Position numbers and translations under genes: made by a program. Shown one piece after another: positions 51,046 through 60,802 of a stretch of 64,000 bases of DNA; position 1 is the first letter of the stretch; each line of letters starts with the position of its first letter. This DNA comes from Lentzea albida (lineage in GTDB: Bacteria > Actinomycetota > Actinomycetes > Mycobacteriales > Pseudonocardiaceae), in the NCBI RefSeq assembly GCF_900111005.1, contig NZ_FOFV01000016.1, positions 186,001-250,000 on the forward strand. Direction: 5' to 3'. Below the pieces are notes generated by a model. It saw nothing but the letters and a program-made list of their open reading frames with translations, did not search any database and was not told the DNA's origin.

Positions 51046-52155
51046 GTGCGCGTACTCATCGCTCCGGACTGCTTCGGCGGCACCCTGACCGCCCGCGAGG
51101 CCGCCGACGCCATCGCCACCGGCTGGCACGAGGCCAAGCCCGACGACGTCGTCGTCCAACGCCCGCTCGCCGACGGAGGCCCCGGCTTCGTCGACGTCCT
51201 GCACGCCGCGACGGGCGGCGATATCCGATATGTCACCGTCACCGGCCCGCTGGGCGAGCCCGTGGAGGCCCGCTGGCTCAGCGTGCACACCGATGGTCCG
51301 GATGCAACCGGTCGACACGTTGCCTACATCGAGTCCGCGGAAGCCTGCGGCCTCCACCTCATCCCGAAGGAGCTCCGTCCGCAGGTCTGCGAGACGGCGA
51401 CGACGCGAGGCGTCGGCGAGTTGATCGCGGCAGCCGTCGCGTCCGGGACGGACGCGGATGACAACGATGTCATCCCGGCCGGTGCCAGCCGCGTCGATGT
51501 CGTCATCGTCGGGCTCGGCGGCTCCGGCACGACCGACGGCGGTGCCGGCATGCTCGCCGCCCTGGCCGAGGCCGACGACGGCGCCGGCGTCGACCTGACC
51601 GGGGTATCGCTGGTCGCCGCGTCCGACGTCGAGAACCCGCTCCTCGGCCCGCACGGCGCCGCCAGGACGTTCGGCCCGCAGAAGGGCGCGTCCCCGGAAG
51701 CCGTCGAACGCCTCGAAGCGAAGCTCGCCGCCATGGACGTCCTCGAACCCGTATCCGATATATCGGGTGCCGGGGCGGCGGGTGGCCTGGGTGCCGCGCT
51801 GCTCTCCCTGGGCGCGACGGTGACTTCGGGCGCCGGTCTCGTCCGCGAACTCACCGGCCTCGACGCCGCCCTCGACGACGCCGACGTCGTCGTCACCGGC
51901 GAGGGCAGCTTCGACTGGCAGTCCCTGCGCGGCAAGCTCATCACCGCCGTCGCGGGCGGCGCCGCCGAACGCGGCATCCCGTGCGTCGCCGTCGCGGGCC
52001 AGGTCAGCGTCGGCCGCCGCGAGATGGGCGCGGCCGGCGTCCAGGAGGCGTACTCGGTGTCCGAGCACGTCGGCTCCGTGCAGAAGGCGATGGAGGAGGC
52101 CCGCGACAGCCTCGTCACGACGGCCAGCCACGTCGCGAACCAGTGGTCTCGCTGA
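51046..52155 (+). CDS. glxK: Glycerate kinase
   Basis: This 369-residue GlxK-type kinase phosphorylates glycerate. RVLIAPDCFGGTLTAREAADAIATGW, RPLADGGPGFVDVL (ADGGxG), VGLGGSGTTDGGAGMLAAL and VVTGEGSFDWQSLRGKLITAVA are diagnostic. GTG 51046. Two GATATC-family elements (51218 and 51753) are embedded in the coding sequence, giving GDIRY and VSDISG; these stretches are likely less conserved surface positions. Confidence 0.93.
   Translation: MRVLIAPDCFGGTLTAREAADAIATGWHEAKPDDVVVQRPLADGGPGFVDVLHAATGGDIRYVTVTGPLGEPVEARWLSVHTDGPDATGRHVAYIESAEACGLHLIPKELRPQVCETATTRGVGELIAAAVASGTDADDNDVIPAGASRVDVVIVGLGGSGTTDGGAGMLAALAEADDGAGVDLTGVSLVAASDVENPLLGPHGAARTFGPQKGASPEAVERLEAKLAAMDVLEPVSDISGAGAAGGLGAALLSLGATVTSGAGLVRELTGLDAALDDADVVVTGEGSFDWQSLRGKLITAVAGGAAERGIPCVAVAGQVSVGRREMGAAGVQEAYSVSEHVGSVQKAMEEARDSLVTTASHVANQWSR
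51218..51237. repeat. GATATC-family element 6 (inside glxK)
   Basis: GCGATATCCGATATGTCACC, matching the left half and centre of the consensus, in codons for GDIRYVT. Confidence 0.6.
51753..51766. repeat. GATATC-family palindrome 7 (inside glxK)
   Basis: The perfect 12-base core CCGATATATCGG at 51754-51765, preceded by GTAT, in codons for SDIS. Confidence 0.75.
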
Positions 52156-52168
52156 AGTGCGTGTCCAG

Positions 52169-52184
52169 CGCTGATATATCGGCC
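52169..52184. repeat. GATATC-family element 8
   Basis: CGCTGATATATCGGCC, 15 bases beyond the glycerate kinase stop and within the 169-base gap before erpA. Confidence 0.65.
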
Positions 52185-52324
52185 GGCCCCAGCGTGGTCC
52201 ACGTGACAGTCGACACCCGGGGCGACATGACGTGTCGTTGTGGGACCATGGGTAGTGGAACAAGGCGGGGCACGCCCGTGTTGTTGATGGGTGAACCGCC
52301 CGCAAAGGACCTCTTAGGAGAGCC

Positions 52325-52696
52325 ATGACGACCGCTCAGGATGCCGCTTCGACCGCCTCCGAGGCGCCCAGCCACGGCGTGACGCTGACCGATGCGGCCG
52401 CCGTCAAGGCCAAGGCGCTGCTGGACCAGGAGGGTCGCGACGACATGCACCTGCGCATCGCCGTCCAGCCCGGTGGTTGCGCAGGCCTTCGTTACCAGCT
52501 GTTCTTCGACGAGCGTGCGCTCGACGGTGACGCGATGGTCGACTTCAACGGCATGAAGGTCGCCGTCGACCGCATGAGCGCCCCGTACGTCGAAGGCGCC
52601 GTCATCGACTTCGTGGACACGATCGAGAAGCAGGGCTTCACGATCGACAACCCGAACGCCGGCGGGTCTTGCGCCTGCGGCGACTCGTTCCACTAA
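52325..52696 (+). CDS. erpA: Fe-S cluster insertion protein ErpA
   Basis: This 123-residue A-type carrier delivers Fe-S clusters to target proteins. GVTLTDAAAVKAKALLDQEGRDDMHLRIAVQPGGCAGLRYQLFFDE carries the first Cys and GGSCACGDSF the CxC pair. The N-terminal 20 residues are a short extension. AGGAGAGCC precedes the ATG. A 23-bp hairpin follows. Confidence 0.95.
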   Translation: MTTAQDAASTASEAPSHGVTLTDAAAVKAKALLDQEGRDDMHLRIAVQPGGCAGLRYQLFFDERALDGDAMVDFNGMKVAVDRMSAPYVEGAVIDFVDTIEKQGFTIDNPNAGGSCACGDSFH

Positions 52697-52702
52697 GGCG
52701 AC

Positions 52703-52754
52703 CACGCGGAGAGGCCGCGTTCCCGCATCGACGGGAACGCGGCCTCTCCGCGTG
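52703..52754 (+). terminator. Long terminator hairpin after erpA
   Basis: CACGCGGAGAGGCCGCGTT and its complement continue to a 23-bp perfect stem with a 6-base loop, starting 6 bases after the erpA stop. Confidence 0.88.
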
Positions 52755-52759
52755 TGGAC

Positions 52760-53160
52760 CGAAAACCCCTGCCGGGTGAGACCTGGACGCGAGACCTGGG
52801 GTCAGGTTTTCGGGAGGTGGCTCCCGGGATCGGATGCCCGGAGGTCGGTTCCTGGAGGTCGGAGCCCGGCGAGCAGGCGCAGGACCGCGGATGCCGGGGG
52901 ACCGGACCGCCGAGGGTCGGCCCCTGGTGTTCCGATGCCGGCGACCGGAGTGTCGAGCGCGGCGCTGGAGGTCGGATGCCGGGAACCGGAGTGTCGGGGG
53001 CTGGTGTGGAGGTCGGATGCCGGCCCTCGAGGTCAGGACGCCGGAGATCGGATCCCGCCGATCGGGCCCCGGAAGCCGGACCCCGCAGACCAGGCGCCGG
53101 AGACGGAGTTCCGGCCACCAGATCCTGGAGACCGAGCCCCTGCCGAACCCGTGCCGGACC
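52760..53160. repeat. Degenerate G-rich repeat region
   Basis: About 400 bases of imperfect repeats built on GGAGGTCGGATGCCGG and CCGGAGTGTCG. Exact copies of GGAGGTCGGATGCC begin at 52967 and 53008, and CCGGAGTGTCG recurs about 42 bases apart (52944, near 52986). Several overlapping frames are open on both strands, all low-complexity Pro/Gly/Arg-rich, so I call no gene. It may be decayed tandem repeat DNA. Confidence 0.6.
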
Positions 53161-53171
53161 AGCCCCGAAGG

Positions 53172-53321
53172 TCACACGCCGTACTCGGCGAGGCCTTCGA
53201 CCTGGTGGGCGCACCGCTCGTCGACCTGCCACGGCGCGGCGTCGCGCGGGACGGGGAGGGGGTGCTCGGGGTGGATGAGCACGACGGGGAGCTGCGCGCA
53301 GTCCTCGATCAGTTCACTCAT
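53172..53321 (-). CDS. Small protein (49 aa), unknown function
   Basis: ATG 53321 with AGAGG 8 bases upstream begins MSELIEDCAQLPVVLIHPEH; the protein continues to HQVEGLAEYGV. It is acidic with two Cys. Codon use is normal, unlike the repeat region beyond it. It could be a conserved small protein; I do not recognise it. Confidence 0.55.
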   Translation of the reverse strand: MSELIEDCAQLPVVLIHPEHPLPVPRDAAPWQVDERCAHQVEGLAEYGV

Positions 53322-53397
53322 CGTGGTCGCCTCTGGGATCGTCACCCCGTGACCGTATGTCGGCGGTCTGACCTGCGATAGCCCTACCAAACAGTAG

Positions 53398-54435
<1,038 letters not shown>

Positions 54436-54442
54436 TCGGACA

Positions 54443-55207
54443 ATGGGGACGTACCTGTTCGGCGACACCGCTGAGTCGCCCGACCCGAAGTTCGACGCGC
54501 TGAGCTCCCTGCTCGACGCGGGCACGTTCGCCCGCGTCGAGCAGCTGGGTGTCGCGGACGGCTGGCGCTGCCTCGAGGTCGGAGGTGGCGGGGGATCGGT
54601 GGCGAACTGGCTGGCCGACGTCGTCGCCCCGTCCGGGCACGTGACGGTCACCGACATCGACGTCAGGCGGCTCGAGGAGCGTGACAACGTCACGGTCCTC
54701 GAACACGACGTGGTGTCCAACATATTGCCGGGCAACGCGTTCGACCTGGTCCACGCCCGTCTGGTGCTCTTCTACCTGCCTGCCCGCGAACTCGTCCTGC
54801 GCAAGCTGCGCGACTCGCTGCGGCCCGGCGGCTGGCTCGTGCTGGAGGAGTTCGACTGCCTCCCGCTCGAAGTCCTCTCCGCCGCTCCCGACGACGCGAA
54901 GCTGATCATGCAGGTGAAGAACGCCCTGCTGACGCTGCTCGACCAGGCAGGCGCCGAACTGGCGTGGGGCGCGCGCATCGAGAGGGCGCTGCTCGACGCC
55001 GGGCTGAACGACGTCAGCGGCTCCCGCGACGTGCAGGAGTGGGAGGGCGGGTCCGCCGGCTGCCGGTTGCTCGCCACGACCGCACGCCTGGTGCGCGCGA
55101 AGCTCCCGCTCACCGACGCCGAGTTCGACCGCTACCTGGAACTGATGGCGTCCCCCGAGGTCGTCCTCAGCTCGTACGCGATGTGCAGCGCGCAAGGACG
55201 CCGGTAG
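54443..55207 (+). CDS. SAM-dependent methyltransferase
   Basis: This 254-residue class I methyltransferase has CLEVGGGGGSVANWLADVVAPSGHVTVTDIDVRRLEE (motif I), VLEHDVVSNILPGNAFDLVHARLVLFYLP and LRPGGWLVLEEFD (motif III). It follows the PfkB kinase gene by 7 bases and is probably co-transcribed. Substrate unknown. A hairpin at 55215-55240 ends the unit. Confidence 0.88.
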   Translation: MGTYLFGDTAESPDPKFDALSSLLDAGTFARVEQLGVADGWRCLEVGGGGGSVANWLADVVAPSGHVTVTDIDVRRLEERDNVTVLEHDVVSNILPGNAFDLVHARLVLFYLPARELVLRKLRDSLRPGGWLVLEEFDCLPLEVLSAAPDDAKLIMQVKNALLTLLDQAGAELAWGARIERALLDAGLNDVSGSRDVQEWEGGSAGCRLLATTARLVRAKLPLTDAEFDRYLELMASPEVVLSSYAMCSAQGRR

Positions 55208-55214
55208 AACGGGA

Positions 55215-55240
55215 GAGGGCCCCTCCGGAGAGGGGCCCCA
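55215..55240. terminator. Bidirectional terminator before asnB stop
   Basis: GAGGGCCCCTC, loop CGGA, GAGGGGCCC, between the convergent methyltransferase and asnB genes. Confidence 0.75.
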
Positions 55241-55244
55241 CGAC

Positions 55245-57173
55245 CTACAGCTTGACCGGGTAGTGCGGCTCCGGCACCACCGGCTGGATGCGGCCCTCGA
55301 CGAAGATGCCGTGCCAGATCATGAACACCAGCAGCGCCCAGATGCGGCGGCTGTGGTCGAGCACGCCCGAGCGGTGCTCCTCGATCAGCCGCAGCACCGC
55401 GGTCTTGTCGATGTACTGGTCCGTCTGCGACGCGCGCACGACGTCGACGGCCCAGTCGTGCATCTCGTCCTTGAGCCAGTGCCGGATCGGCACCGGGAAG
55501 CCGAGCTTGCGGCGGTTCAGCACGTGCGCCGGCACGATGTCGCGGATCGCCTTGCGCAGCGCGAACTTCGTCGTGTCCTTCGTGATCTTCAACTCACTCG
55601 GGATCTGCGACGCGATCTTGAAGACCTCGGGGTCGAGGAAGGGGACGCGCAGCTCCAGCGAGTTCGCCATGGTCATCTTGTCGGCCTTGACCAGGATGTC
55701 GCCGCGCAGCCACGTGAACAGGTCGACGTGCTGCATGCGCGTCACCGGGTCCCAGGTGGCCGACTCGCGGTACGGCTTCGCCGTCACGTCCATGTGGGAC
55801 ACCGACGGGTCGTACGTCTTGAGCACCTGGCGCAGGTGGTCGTCGAGGAAGATGCGCGCGTTGCCGTAGTAGCGCTCCTCCAGCGTCAACGCGCCACGAC
55901 GCAGCAGGTCCTTGCCGCGCACGCCGTGCGGGATCTTCGTGGAGACCTTGCCCATCGCCTTGCGCAGCGCGCCCGGCACCTTCTCGAAGCCCGCCAGTGA
56001 CAGCGGCTCGCGGTAGATCGTGTACCCGCCGAACAGCTCGTCCGCGCCCTCACCGGACAGCACGACCTTCACGTGCTGACGCGCTTCACGGGCGATGAAC
56101 CACAACGGCACGAGCGCCGGGTCGGCCACCGGGTCGTCGAGGTACCACGTGATCAGCGGCAGGGAGTCCATCATCTCCTGCGCGCTGACCGTGCGGACCA
56201 CGTGCTTCACGCCGATCAGCGCCGCCGACTCCGCGGCCACGTCGACCTCGGAGAACCCCTGGCGCTCGAAGCCCGTGGTGAACGTGATCAGGTCCGGGTT
56301 GTGCTCCTTGGCCAGGGCCGCGACGACCGTCGAGTCGATGCCGCCGGACAGGAACGAGCCGACCGTCACGTCCGCGCGCATGTGCTTGGCGACCGAGTCG
56401 CGCAGCGCGGCCGTGATCTCGTCGTACAGCGCGTTCGCCTCGGCCTCGCTGCGGACCGTGCGGACCTTGAACTGCGCCGGGAAGTACCGCTCGAACCGCG
56501 GCGACTCGCCCGGGACCAGTGTGAACGAGTGCCCGGACTCGACGCGGTGGATCGGGTCGTGCAGCGACTCGGGCTCCGGCACGTACTGCAGCGTGAGGTA
56601 GTGCTGCAGGCCCTTGACGTTCATCTTCGGCGCGATGCCGATCGAGGACGCGATCTCCAGCAGGACCTTCTTCTCGCTGGCGAACGCGACACCGCTCTGG
56701 CCCTGCGCCCAGTACAGCGGCTTGATGCCGAACGGGTCGCGGCCGCCGAACAGGACCTCGCGCTCGGCGTCCCAGATGATGAACGCGAACATGCCGCGCA
56801 GCTTCGAGATCGCCGCCGGGCCGAGGTAGTGGTACGCGGCGACGATCGTCTCGGTGTCGCCGTCGGTGTGGAAGACCGCGCCGTGCTTCTCGGTGAGCTC
56901 GGCCCGCAGCTCGAGGTAGTTGTAGATCTCGCCGTTGAAGTTGATCGTGTACCGGCTCGGCGACTCCGCCGGACCCCAGGTCAGCGGCTGGTGGGAGTGC
57001 TCGATGTCGATGATGGCGAGGCGGTTGAAGCCGAAGACGACCTCGTCGACCCGGCGGGTGCCGCTCTCGTCCGGACCGCGGTGCCGCATGCAGCGCAGCG
57101 CCGCCTCCACCGCCGGACGTGCGTTCTCAGCCTCGTTCTCGCTGGGGCAAACAAGTCCTGCCAGGCCGCACAA
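55245..57173 (-). CDS. asnB: Asparagine synthase (glutamine-hydrolysing)
   Basis: This 642-residue AsnB has an N-terminal glutaminase domain whose nucleophile is Cys2 (start codon then CGLAGLV), with HRGPDESGTRR and INFNGEIYNYLELRAEL. The synthetase domain follows with FLSGGIDSTVVAALAKEH (PP-loop) near residue 270 and VVLSGEGADELFGGY. I assign the start to TTG 57173 because cleavage must expose Cys directly after the initiator Met; a longer frame would bury it. GAGAGG lies about 10 bases upstream. It is divergent from ctaC. Confidence 0.95.
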   Translation of the reverse strand: MCGLAGLVCPSENEAENARPAVEAALRCMRHRGPDESGTRRVDEVVFGFNRLAIIDIEHSHQPLTWGPAESPSRYTINFNGEIYNYLELRAELTEKHGAVFHTDGDTETIVAAYHYLGPAAISKLRGMFAFIIWDAEREVLFGGRDPFGIKPLYWAQGQSGVAFASEKKVLLEIASSIGIAPKMNVKGLQHYLTLQYVPEPESLHDPIHRVESGHSFTLVPGESPRFERYFPAQFKVRTVRSEAEANALYDEITAALRDSVAKHMRADVTVGSFLSGGIDSTVVAALAKEHNPDLITFTTGFERQGFSEVDVAAESAALIGVKHVVRTVSAQEMMDSLPLITWYLDDPVADPALVPLWFIAREARQHVKVVLSGEGADELFGGYTIYREPLSLAGFEKVPGALRKAMGKVSTKIPHGVRGKDLLRRGALTLEERYYGNARIFLDDHLRQVLKTYDPSVSHMDVTAKPYRESATWDPVTRMQHVDLFTWLRGDILVKADKMTMANSLELRVPFLDPEVFKIASQIPSELKITKDTTKFALRKAIRDIVPAHVLNRRKLGFPVPIRHWLKDEMHDWAVDVVRASQTDQYIDKTAVLRLIEEHRSGVLDHSRRIWALLVFMIWHGIFVEGRIQPVVPEPHYPVKL

Positions 57174-57366
57174 GGCTCTCGCACCTCTCAAAAGACATGA
57201 AGGGGAAGACCACGGGGAAGTCCCCAGTATGCCGAAAGGGCTCCGTGTGACCGAAACTGCACCGCAGCGGCGGTGCCCCCAAGGGGTGAGCGAGGTTGCG
57301 CTGGGCTACGCTCCCGCTTGATCCGTTGGCATGACCAGTAGTTGTGAACGAGGAGGCGGGCGAGCA
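57174..57366. promoter_or_regulatory. Divergent promoter region asnB / ctaC
   Basis: 193 bases between divergent starts. A GAGGAGG ribosome-binding site for ctaC is at about 57349. No palindrome of the GATATC family is present. Confidence 0.45.
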
Positions 57367-58299
57367 GTGGGCCTGAAGGAGGGCACCAGGGCATCCCGGC
57401 TGGTGAAGACCGCTGGGCTTGTGAGCCTGGTCGGTATCGGGGCCACCGGTTGCTCCACGGACGAGGTGCTGCGCTTCGGATGGCCGCAGGCCGTCACGCC
57501 GCAGGCCGAGAAGATGCGCGAGCTCTGGACCTGGTCCGTGATCGCCGCGCTCGTCGTCGGCGTCATCGTGTGGGGCCTGATCCTGTGGTCGGTGGTGTTC
57601 CACCGCAAGAAGTCGGAGGAGCTGCCGCGTCAGACGGCGTACAACCTCCCGCTGGAGATCGTGCTCATCGTCGTGCCGACGGTGATCGTGGCGGTGTTGT
57701 TCTACTTCACCGCCATCACGCAGAACTACGTCACGGACAAGTCGGGCAAGCCCGACGTGAACGTCGACGTCATCGCGTTCCAGTGGAACTGGGAGTTCCA
57801 GTACCCGGACCACAAGACCGAAGAGGGCAACGTCGTCAGCACGGTCGGCACCTCGGGCGAGGTCCCGATCATGGTGCTGCCGGCCGGCAAGCGCATCCAG
57901 TTCACGCTGCGCTCGACGGACGTCATCCACTCGTTCTTCGTGCCGGAGTTCCACTTCAAGCGCGACGTCTTCCCGCAGCCGGAGAAGAACAACCAGGACA
58001 ACGTCTTCCAGATCGACCAGATCGACCGTCCCGGTGCGTTCGTCGGCCGCTGCGCCGAGCTCTGCGGCTCGTACCACGCGGTGATGAACTTCGAGGTCCG
58101 CGCGCTCGAGCAGGCCGACTTCGACAAGTACATCGCGCTCCGCAAGGAGATCAACGAGAAGACGGGCAAGCCGTACACCACGGCCGAGGCCCTCTCCCAG
58201 GTGAACTGTGACGAGTGGTGCTCACCGCTGGCCACGACGACGACCCCGTTCAACACCGACCGGACGGCTCGTGAAGCCTCCGGCGCGGGCCAGAAGTAG
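57367..58299 (+). CDS. ctaC: Cytochrome c oxidase subunit II
   Basis: This 310-residue aa3 oxidase subunit accepts electrons from cytochrome c domains at CuA. A lipoprotein-like signal (LVSLVGIGATGCSTDEV, lipobox Cys) is followed by two membrane helices (about 45-70 and 85-110) and the periplasmic cupredoxin domain: DVIHSFFVPEFHFKRDVFPQPEKNNQDNVFQIDQIDRPGAFVGRCAELCGSYHAVMNF holds the CuA ligands. GTG 57367 is the best start before the signal. ctaF follows after 12 bases. Confidence 0.96.
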   Translation: MGLKEGTRASRLVKTAGLVSLVGIGATGCSTDEVLRFGWPQAVTPQAEKMRELWTWSVIAALVVGVIVWGLILWSVVFHRKKSEELPRQTAYNLPLEIVLIVVPTVIVAVLFYFTAITQNYVTDKSGKPDVNVDVIAFQWNWEFQYPDHKTEEGNVVSTVGTSGEVPIMVLPAGKRIQFTLRSTDVIHSFFVPEFHFKRDVFPQPEKNNQDNVFQIDQIDRPGAFVGRCAELCGSYHAVMNFEVRALEQADFDKYIALRKEINEKTGKPYTTAEALSQVNCDEWCSPLATTTTPFNTDRTAREASGAGQK

Positions 58300-58311
58300 G
58301 GACATTCCGCG

Positions 58312-58728
58312 ATGAAGATCGAAGCTCGCGTATTCGACCTGGTGATGGCCTTCTCGTTCCTGATGGCCGTCGTCTACGGCTACTGGACGCACCTGGCGAC
58401 CGGCCACGTCGAGCCCACCGGCACGGTGGCGCTCGCGCTGACCGGTGGCCTGGCCCTCATCACCGGCACCTACTTCCGGTTCGTCGCCCGCCGCATCGAG
58501 GTGCGGCCGGAGGACAACCCCGACGCCGAGGTGTCCGACGGCGCCGGTGAGCTGGGCTTCTTCAGCCCCGGCTCGTACTGGCCGGTCGGCCTCGCGGCCG
58601 CGGCGGCGACCACAGGTGTCGCGGTGGCGTTCTGGCACGTGTGGCTGCTGGTGATCGCCGTCGTCATGGTGCTGATCATGGTCGGTGGCCTGGTGTTCGA
58701 GTACCACACCGGTCCCAACCACGACTGA
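58312..58728 (+). CDS. ctaF: Cytochrome c oxidase subunit IV
   Basis: This 138-residue actinobacterial subunit IV has four membrane helices. MKIEARVFDLVMAFSFLMAVVYGYWTHLATGHVEPTGTVALALTGGLALITGTYFRFVARRIEVRPEDNPDAEVSDGAGELGFFSPGSYWPVGLA is highly characteristic. The TGA stop is inside GATATC palindrome 9. Confidence 0.95.
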   Translation: MKIEARVFDLVMAFSFLMAVVYGYWTHLATGHVEPTGTVALALTGGLALITGTYFRFVARRIEVRPEDNPDAEVSDGAGELGFFSPGSYWPVGLAAAAATTGVAVAFWHVWLLVIAVVMVLIMVGGLVFEYHTGPNHD

Positions 58729-58748
58729 TATCCGACATACCGGATATC
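58727..58748. repeat. GATATC-family palindrome 9
   Basis: Arms GATATCCG and CGGATATC around a 6-base centre (ACATAC). The first bases belong to the ctaF stop codon, as with palindrome 1. Confidence 0.85.
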
Positions 58749-58763
58749 GCGCAGGTTCGTTCG

Positions 58764-58800
58764 GGGCCCTCTCCGTCACGGAGGGGGCCTCGAATTTTTG
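58764..58800 (+). terminator. Terminator of ctaC-ctaF
   Basis: GGCCCTCTCCGTCACGGAGG followed by GGCC, then a T-run (TTTTTG near 58795). It is the reverse complement of the hairpin at 58837. Confidence 0.88.
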
Positions 58801-58805
58801 CCGCT

Positions 58806-58827
58806 GATATGTGACACATCGCATATC
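58806..58827. repeat. GATATC-family element 10
   Basis: GATATG-N10-CATATC, a looser dyad lying between the two mirror-image terminators. Confidence 0.6.
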
Positions 58828-58830
58828 GCA

Positions 58831-58865
58831 CGAAAAAGGCCCCCTCCGTGACGGAGAGGGCCTTC
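58831..58865 (-). terminator. Terminator of the acyltransferase gene
   Basis: The minus strand reads a GC-rich hairpin then a U-run (plus strand AAAAA at 58832). Its stem is an inverted copy of the ctaF terminator, so the pair forms one large palindromic block. Confidence 0.85.
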
Positions 58866-58881
58866 GTGGTTTCCGCGGGAA

Positions 58882-59562
58882 TCACGCCGCCGCGGGCACC
58901 GGGGTCTTCTGGTACGCGTCCACGTACTCCTGGCCGCTCAGGTCCAGGATGCGGTAGATGATCTCGTCGGTGACGCTGCGCAGCACCGGCAGCGACTCCT
59001 CCATGCCTTCGTAGCGGCTGAAGTCGAGCGGCTCGCCGAAGCGGACCGTCACCGGGACGATCTTCGGGAACCTGCTGCCGACGGGCTGCACCTTGTCCGT
59101 GCCGATGATGCCGACCGGGATGACCGGGGCGCCGGACTCGAGCGCCATGCGGGCGACGCCCGTGCGGCCGCGGTGCAGCATGCCGTCGAGCGAGCGCGTG
59201 CCCTCGGGGTAGATGGCGAACGCGTCTCCGCGCGCGAGGATCTCGGCGGCCGTGTCGAGGGCCGCACGGGCGTCACGGCCCTTGCCGCGGTGCACCGGCA
59301 CGTGGCCGAGCGAGGAGAAGAACCAGCGCGACAGCGACCCCTTGAGGCCGGTGCCCGTGAAGTACTCGGCCTTCGCGAGGAACGACACACGGCGCGGCAC
59401 GACCATGGGGATCACGACGCTGTCGATGAAGCTCAGGTGGTTGGCCGCGAGGATGACGGGGCCGTCGGTGGGGATGTTCTCCAGACCTTCGACCACCGGG
59501 CGGTAGACGAGACGGGCTGTGCGAGCGACGACGTGCTTCATCACCGGGTAGAGGAAGGCCAT
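58882..59562 (-). CDS. 1-acylglycerol-3-phosphate acyltransferase (PlsC-like)
   Basis: This 226-residue membrane-associated acyltransferase makes phosphatidic acid. NHLSFIDSVVIP is the HxxxxD catalytic motif, AIYPEGTRSLDG the substrate-binding EGTRS, and ALESGAPVIPVGIIGTDKV the final motif. ATG 59562 begins MAFLYPVMKHVVARTARLVYRPV. Confidence 0.94.
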   Translation of the reverse strand: MAFLYPVMKHVVARTARLVYRPVVEGLENIPTDGPVILAANHLSFIDSVVIPMVVPRRVSFLAKAEYFTGTGLKGSLSRWFFSSLGHVPVHRGKGRDARAALDTAAEILARGDAFAIYPEGTRSLDGMLHRGRTGVARMALESGAPVIPVGIIGTDKVQPVGSRFPKIVPVTVRFGEPLDFSRYEGMEESLPVLRSVTDEIIYRILDLSGQEYVDAYQKTPVPAAA

Positions 59563-59745
59563 GTCTCCAGCATTCCAGGTGAGGATTGCCACGGCGTTAC
59601 CACGTGAGCCGCATCTCCGGCCGATCACTCGCTCGGGCTAGGCCGATGCGGCGTCCGTGCGAGCAGGGTCACGCGCCGACGACGACGCGTGACCGAAACC
59701 GCTCCGCGGTTCCCGCAAGGTCTGCTCCGGGCCTACTCGGAGGCC
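59563..59745. other. Gap plsC-like / trpD with hairpins
   Basis: 183 bases. GGTCACGCG at 59666 pairs with CGCGTGACC at 59685 (10-base loop). A second short hairpin (GGGCCTACTCGGAGGCCC, near 59726-59745) lies at the trpD stop and may terminate it. Confidence 0.5.
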
Positions 59746-60795
59746 CTACTTCGGGGACGCCTTCAACGCCTGTGAGAGCTCCACCCAGCGGCTCAACAGG
59801 CCCGCCGCGGCACCGGAGTCGATGGCGCCGGCCGCGCGGCTCAGCGAGGCCGTCAGGTCCGCGTGCAGGTCATCGGAGAACCCGCCGTGCGCCGCGATGG
59901 CCCCGGCCGCGTTCACGAGCACCGCGTCCCGCACCGATCCGGTCTTTCCCGCCACCAGGTCGCGGACCACCTGGGCGTTGACCGACGGGTCGCCGCCCTT
60001 CAGGTCCTCCTCGCGGGCGGGCTTCACGCCGAGCACGGCCGGATCGATGGTCGCGGTGCGCACCACGCCGTCCTGCGCGAGCCACGCGGACGTCGTCGTG
60101 GTCGTGGTGATCTCGTCGAGGCCGTCGTCGCCCCGCACCACCAGCGCCGTGTTGGTGCGCCGCGCGAACACGCCGGCGATCAGCGGCGCCGCGGCCGCCC
60201 GCGCGCAGCCGATCAGGCCGACGGTGGGTTGCGCGGGGTTCGTCAGGGGGCCGAGCAGGTTGAACGACGTCGGGATGCCGATCTCGCGCCGCACCGGGCC
60301 CGCGTGCCGGAAACCGGGGTGGAACACCGGCGCGAAGCAGAACCCGATCCCCAGCTCGCGCACGGTCTCCCGCACACCCTCGGCCGGCAGGTCGATCGCG
60401 ACGCCCAGCGCCTCCAGCACGTCCGCCGTGCCGCACTGCGACGACGCGGCCCGGTTGCCGTGCTTGACGACGGGCACGCCCGCGGCGGCCGTCACGATCG
60501 CGGCCATCGTCGAGATGTTCACCGAACCGGAGTGGTCGCCGCCGGTGCCCACGATGTCGGTCGCCCGCACGTCCACCGTGAACCGGTTCGCGTGCTCGAG
60601 CATCATCGTCGCGAGGCCGTCGACCTCCTCCGGAGTCTCGCCCTTGGCGCGCAGCGCGACGATGAACGCCGCGATCTGCGCCGCCGTCGCCTCGCCCGAC
60701 ATCACCTGGTCCATTCCCCAGGCGGTGTCGTCCGCGGTCAGGTCGACGCCGTCGAGCAGCCGGTTGAGCAGCGAGGGCCAGGTGCGCTGGCTCAT
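59746..60795 (-). CDS. trpD: Anthranilate phosphoribosyltransferase
   Basis: This 349-residue enzyme joins anthranilate to PRPP in tryptophan synthesis. [20 protein letters not shown] (GTGGD), [22 protein letters not shown] and [35 protein letters not shown] are diagnostic. Other trp genes are not nearby, as in mycobacteria where trpD neighbours ctaE. It follows the 136-residue receiver-like protein by 7 bases. Confidence 0.97.
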   Translation of the reverse strand: MSQRTWPSLLNRLLDGVDLTADDTAWGMDQVMSGEATAAQIAAFIVALRAKGETPEEVDGLATMMLEHANRFTVDVRATDIVGTGGDHSGSVNISTMAAIVTAAAGVPVVKHGNRAASSQCGTADVLEALGVAIDLPAEGVRETVRELGIGFCFAPVFHPGFRHAGPVRREIGIPTSFNLLGPLTNPAQPTVGLIGCARAAAAPLIAGVFARRTNTALVVRGDDGLDEITTTTTTSAWLAQDGVVRTATIDPAVLGVKPAREEDLKGGDPSVNAQVVRDLVAGKTGSVRDAVLVNAAGAIAAHGGFSDDLHADLTASLSRAAGAIDSGAAAGLLSRWVELSQALKASPK

Positions 60796-60802
60796 GACGG
60801 GA

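Noticed and set aside
52693-53381. Overlapping frames of 170-210 codons over the repeat patch
   Set aside because: Low-complexity Pro/Gly/Arg products on both strands and no consistent start or ribosome-binding site; kept as a repeat.
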